A DNA stretch of 64,000 nt, from the NCBI RefSeq assembly GCF_024721975.1, contig NZ_JANQBB010000003.1, positions 434,001 to 498,000 on the forward strand. Direction: 5' to 3'. Below, piece after piece: positions 62,357 through 64,000 of the stretch. Under the pieces are notes generated by a model, which saw only the letters and a program-made list of their open reading frames with translations, ran no database searches and had not been told where the DNA came from. Position numbers and translations under genes: made by a program. Within the stretch, counting starts at the first letter, position 1. Each line of letters starts with the position of its first letter. Origin of the DNA: Paenibacillus endoradicis (GTDB lineage: Bacteria > Bacillota > Bacilli > Paenibacillales > Paenibacillaceae).

Positions 62357-62875
62357 CTACCTCTTCCCCTTATAAAACTCATGATAAAGCTTCATTAACG
62401 CACGTTTCTCGATTCGAGACACATAGCTGCGACTAATCCCCAAATCCTTCGCAATCTCACGCTGTGTACGTTCATCTCCGCCATTGAGCAGACCGAACCT
62501 CGTAATGACAACTTCTTTCTCGCGATCATCTAATATACTCAAGTTTTTATAAATTTTACTTTTTTCCATTTCAAGCTGTACTTGATCAGCAATATCGTCA
62601 ATATCATTTCCGAGAATGTCGATCAAAGTAATTTCATTGCCTTCCTTATCAGTTCCAATCGGATCATGCAAGGAGACATCTTTACGAGTTTTCTTCAAAG
62701 ATCTTAGATGCATAAGTATTTCGTTCTCAATACATCGAGCGGCAAAGGTAGCAAGCTTAGTTCCTTTGCCAGTCTGAAAACTTTCAATCGCTTTTATTAA
62801 GCCTATCGTTCCGATGGAAATGAGATCTTCTTGATCTTCGCCAGTATTATCAAACTTCTTGACGATGTGTACGAA
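62357..62875 (-). pseudogene. sigK: 3' portion of sigK, sporulation sigma factor K, lacking its first ~64 codons
   Basis: Sigma-K homology runs unbroken for about 170 codons. [20 protein letters not shown] (region 2) is followed by [17 protein letters not shown], the ATG at 62713, [19 protein letters not shown] and the region 4 helix-turn-helix [20 protein letters not shown]. Full-length SigK is about 240 residues; the pro-sequence and the residues up to about position 64 are missing. Upstream of His (62869) the frame stays open to a TGA near 62988 but no longer resembles SigK, and no start codon occurs before 62713. The fragment would work only if joined to a 5' part elsewhere, as in species whose sigK is split by a skin element, or it is a remnant. 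Confidence 0.85.
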
Positions 62876-62968
62876 GTCCGACGTAATGCTTTCGTGCTGC
62901 AGAAGCGTGTGCTGATAGTGAAGCAGGGGAAGGAGAGACGTAAGGTTTTGGTGGACAAGCTGTGAAGA
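62876..62968. other. G+C-rich junction segment next to the sigK break
   Basis: This ~90-bp stretch is roughly half G+C by eye, against about a third in its surroundings. A plus-strand frame is open through it and ends in TGA at 62963-62965 (last residues [12 protein letters not shown]). It may be the end of a foreign gene or an attachment region; no family recognised. Confidence 0.35.
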
Positions 62969-63171
62969 GGGAGTGATTTTTTCATTGACTCAGTATGGAG
63001 GTGTATATTAAAGATATAACATTAATTGAATATATGGTAAAATTTGATGTAATTAGACATTAATCTATCTTATTAGTCATGGGTTAAATTCTAATTGTCT
63101 ATTTTGTTAGATCAATTAATTAAAAAATCTATAAGAAGAGTACCTGTTGCTACTTATAAGGAGAAATTAAT

Positions 63172-64000
63172 ATGTTTACTGAGAGGTTTGCGCAAGGATT
63201 ATATTTGATTTCTAATGCAGTTGAACCTAGAGAAGTATTAGAAGCATGGATATTTATGGATAACGAAGATGGTACTCGAGCAATAGTTTCGCTTGAAAAC
63301 TATCACAGAAGTGCATATCCTGCGGGGATAAAAAAACTAATTGATAATGCAGATAGTCATTTTATTCCATATTTTGCTTCTGAAAAACTTTATTTTATTG
63401 AAAACGAATTGCTTGCAGAAATAATTACTAATCAATCTGCTGATACGAAATTTGAACTAGATTATTCTATAATGCTTGATACAAACTATGCTAGTTACAT
63501 TGATAACTTTGTTAGAAATACTAATTGGTCAGGTATGAACAACGAGGTGTTTCAAACAATTGATTTATTAATAAGGGGAAACTTTCATTATGATTATTTG
63601 TTTTATATGATCGAAAATTATAAAAATTCATTTAAACTGGATGATTTAGAGGATGCAGTCTCTAAAAAGGATAAGAGGGCAAAATTTTATCGTAATTTGG
63701 TTAGTATGGAATTATTTAAATCCATAGATTCAAAGAACTACATTGAAAAGGGTAAATTATCCTACTTAATTAACGAAGATGAAGCATTGATCTCGGCAGA
63801 TCAGATTTTCAATGGTCTCTTTAATTCGAGTAAAATTGACGAGATGATGGACACTTTTCAACAAATTCATAAGGCTATGGTTCTTTTAATTATTGGGACA
63901 CTCCAAATTAAATTTGGATCTAAGACAACTGTTCCAAGAAGGGTAGAGAGATTGTTCGAATTCGCTAATAATGTGCTAGGAATTTATTATGAAAGAGAAT
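63172..64000 (+). CDS. Unknown protein, N-terminal 276 residues (runs off the right edge)
   Basis: An open frame from the ATG at 63172, 8 nt after AAGGAG, to the last base without a stop. I do not recognise a family. The protein is mainly helical and charged, with no signal peptide or membrane segment; SIMLDTNYASYIDNFV (about 102-117) faintly recalls the first acidic motif of PIN-domain nucleases, which is weak evidence. The gene is very A+T-rich compared with the housekeeping genes of the window and lies on the far side of the sigK break, which suggests an acquired element. Confidence 0.7.
   Translation, partial: MFTERFAQGLYLISNAVEPREVLEAWIFMDNEDGTRAIVSLENYHRSAYPAGIKKLIDNADSHFIPYFASEKLYFIENELLAEIITNQSADTKFELDYSIMLDTNYASYIDNFVRNTNWSGMNNEVFQTIDLLIRGNFHYDYLFYMIENYKNSFKLDDLEDAVSKKDKRAKFYRNLVSMELFKSIDSKNYIEKGKLSYLINEDEALISADQIFNGLFNSSKIDEMMDTFQQIHKAMVLLIIGTLQIKFGSKTTVPRRVERLFEFANNVLGIYYERE

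Noticed and set aside
62803..62985. 60-codon minus-strand frame starting [10 protein letters not shown]
   Set aside because: It overlaps the sigK-homologous frame, has a low-complexity Ser/Thr/Arg composition and no clear ribosome binding site.

Overview
The window looks like the chromosome of a low-G+C, endospore-forming member of the Bacillales, most probably a Paenibacillaceae relative. The evidence is the strong AGGAGG-type ribosome binding sites with frequent TTG/GTG starts, the carbohydrate ABC transporters of the LplB/YtcP type with YesM/YesN two-component systems, a CotH-like protein, a sigma-K fragment, and an AI-2E/YtvI-type membrane protein. There are no rRNA or tRNA genes, no CRISPR array and no recognisable insertion sequence. 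Species assignment is inference.

Layout. 1-519 is the end of a U32 peptidase gene. 701-5262 holds two paralogous chemoreceptors in tandem, followed by a class B penicillin-binding protein, an AI-2E-type membrane protein, a polysaccharide deacetylase and ilvD. 12070-18919 holds a MarR regulator and a purine-nucleoside-type uptake operon (lipoprotein, double ATPase, two permeases), then a sulfite-oxidase-like protein and a nucleoside phosphorylase. 19846-31149 is the most unusual metabolic locus. A single protein fuses a LacI-type regulator to a ribokinase, and it is followed by an AtuA/DUF4387 pair, a sugar-type ABC importer without its own ATPase, two ADP-ribosylglycohydrolase-family proteins and a second ribokinase. 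I read this as a candidate pathway that imports a ribosylated compound, releases ribose inside the cell and phosphorylates it.

31361-42888 holds an MFS transporter; a VTC/DUF4956/CotH cluster opposite a metallophosphoesterase; an OmpR-type two-component system; two DUF445 membrane proteins; and a small coiled-coil protein. 43265-51981 is a second sugar ABC locus with a YesM/YesN-type sensor-regulator pair and an extra solute-binding lipoprotein. 52333-60907 holds a CheY, ung, a zinc-ribbon protein, a THUMP-type RNA methyltransferase candidate, a TPP-riboswitch-controlled ykoEDC transporter, a LOG-family protein, a lipoprotein and a serine hydrolase.

The right end is a scarred sigK locus. The 3' part of sigK (62357-62875) stays in frame for about 50 codons upstream of its first usable start, but lacks the first ~64 codons. 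A second, decayed copy of the same 3' end lies at 61054-61257. An XRE-type regulator plus peptide deformylase pair sits between the two copies, and an AT-rich unknown gene runs off the right edge. This fits repeated integration into sigK, like the skin elements of other spore formers.

Also notable is a family of tandem hairpins with the header GCTTMCGAAGT and a conserved CTTTTC/GAAAAG stem. They end at or near ribosome binding sites in four places (17333-17516, 43116-43259, 45146-45225, 53450-53511), and their upper stems show compensatory changes. A separate dispersed repeat occurs three times (51991, 52176, 57351), with a related inverted block.
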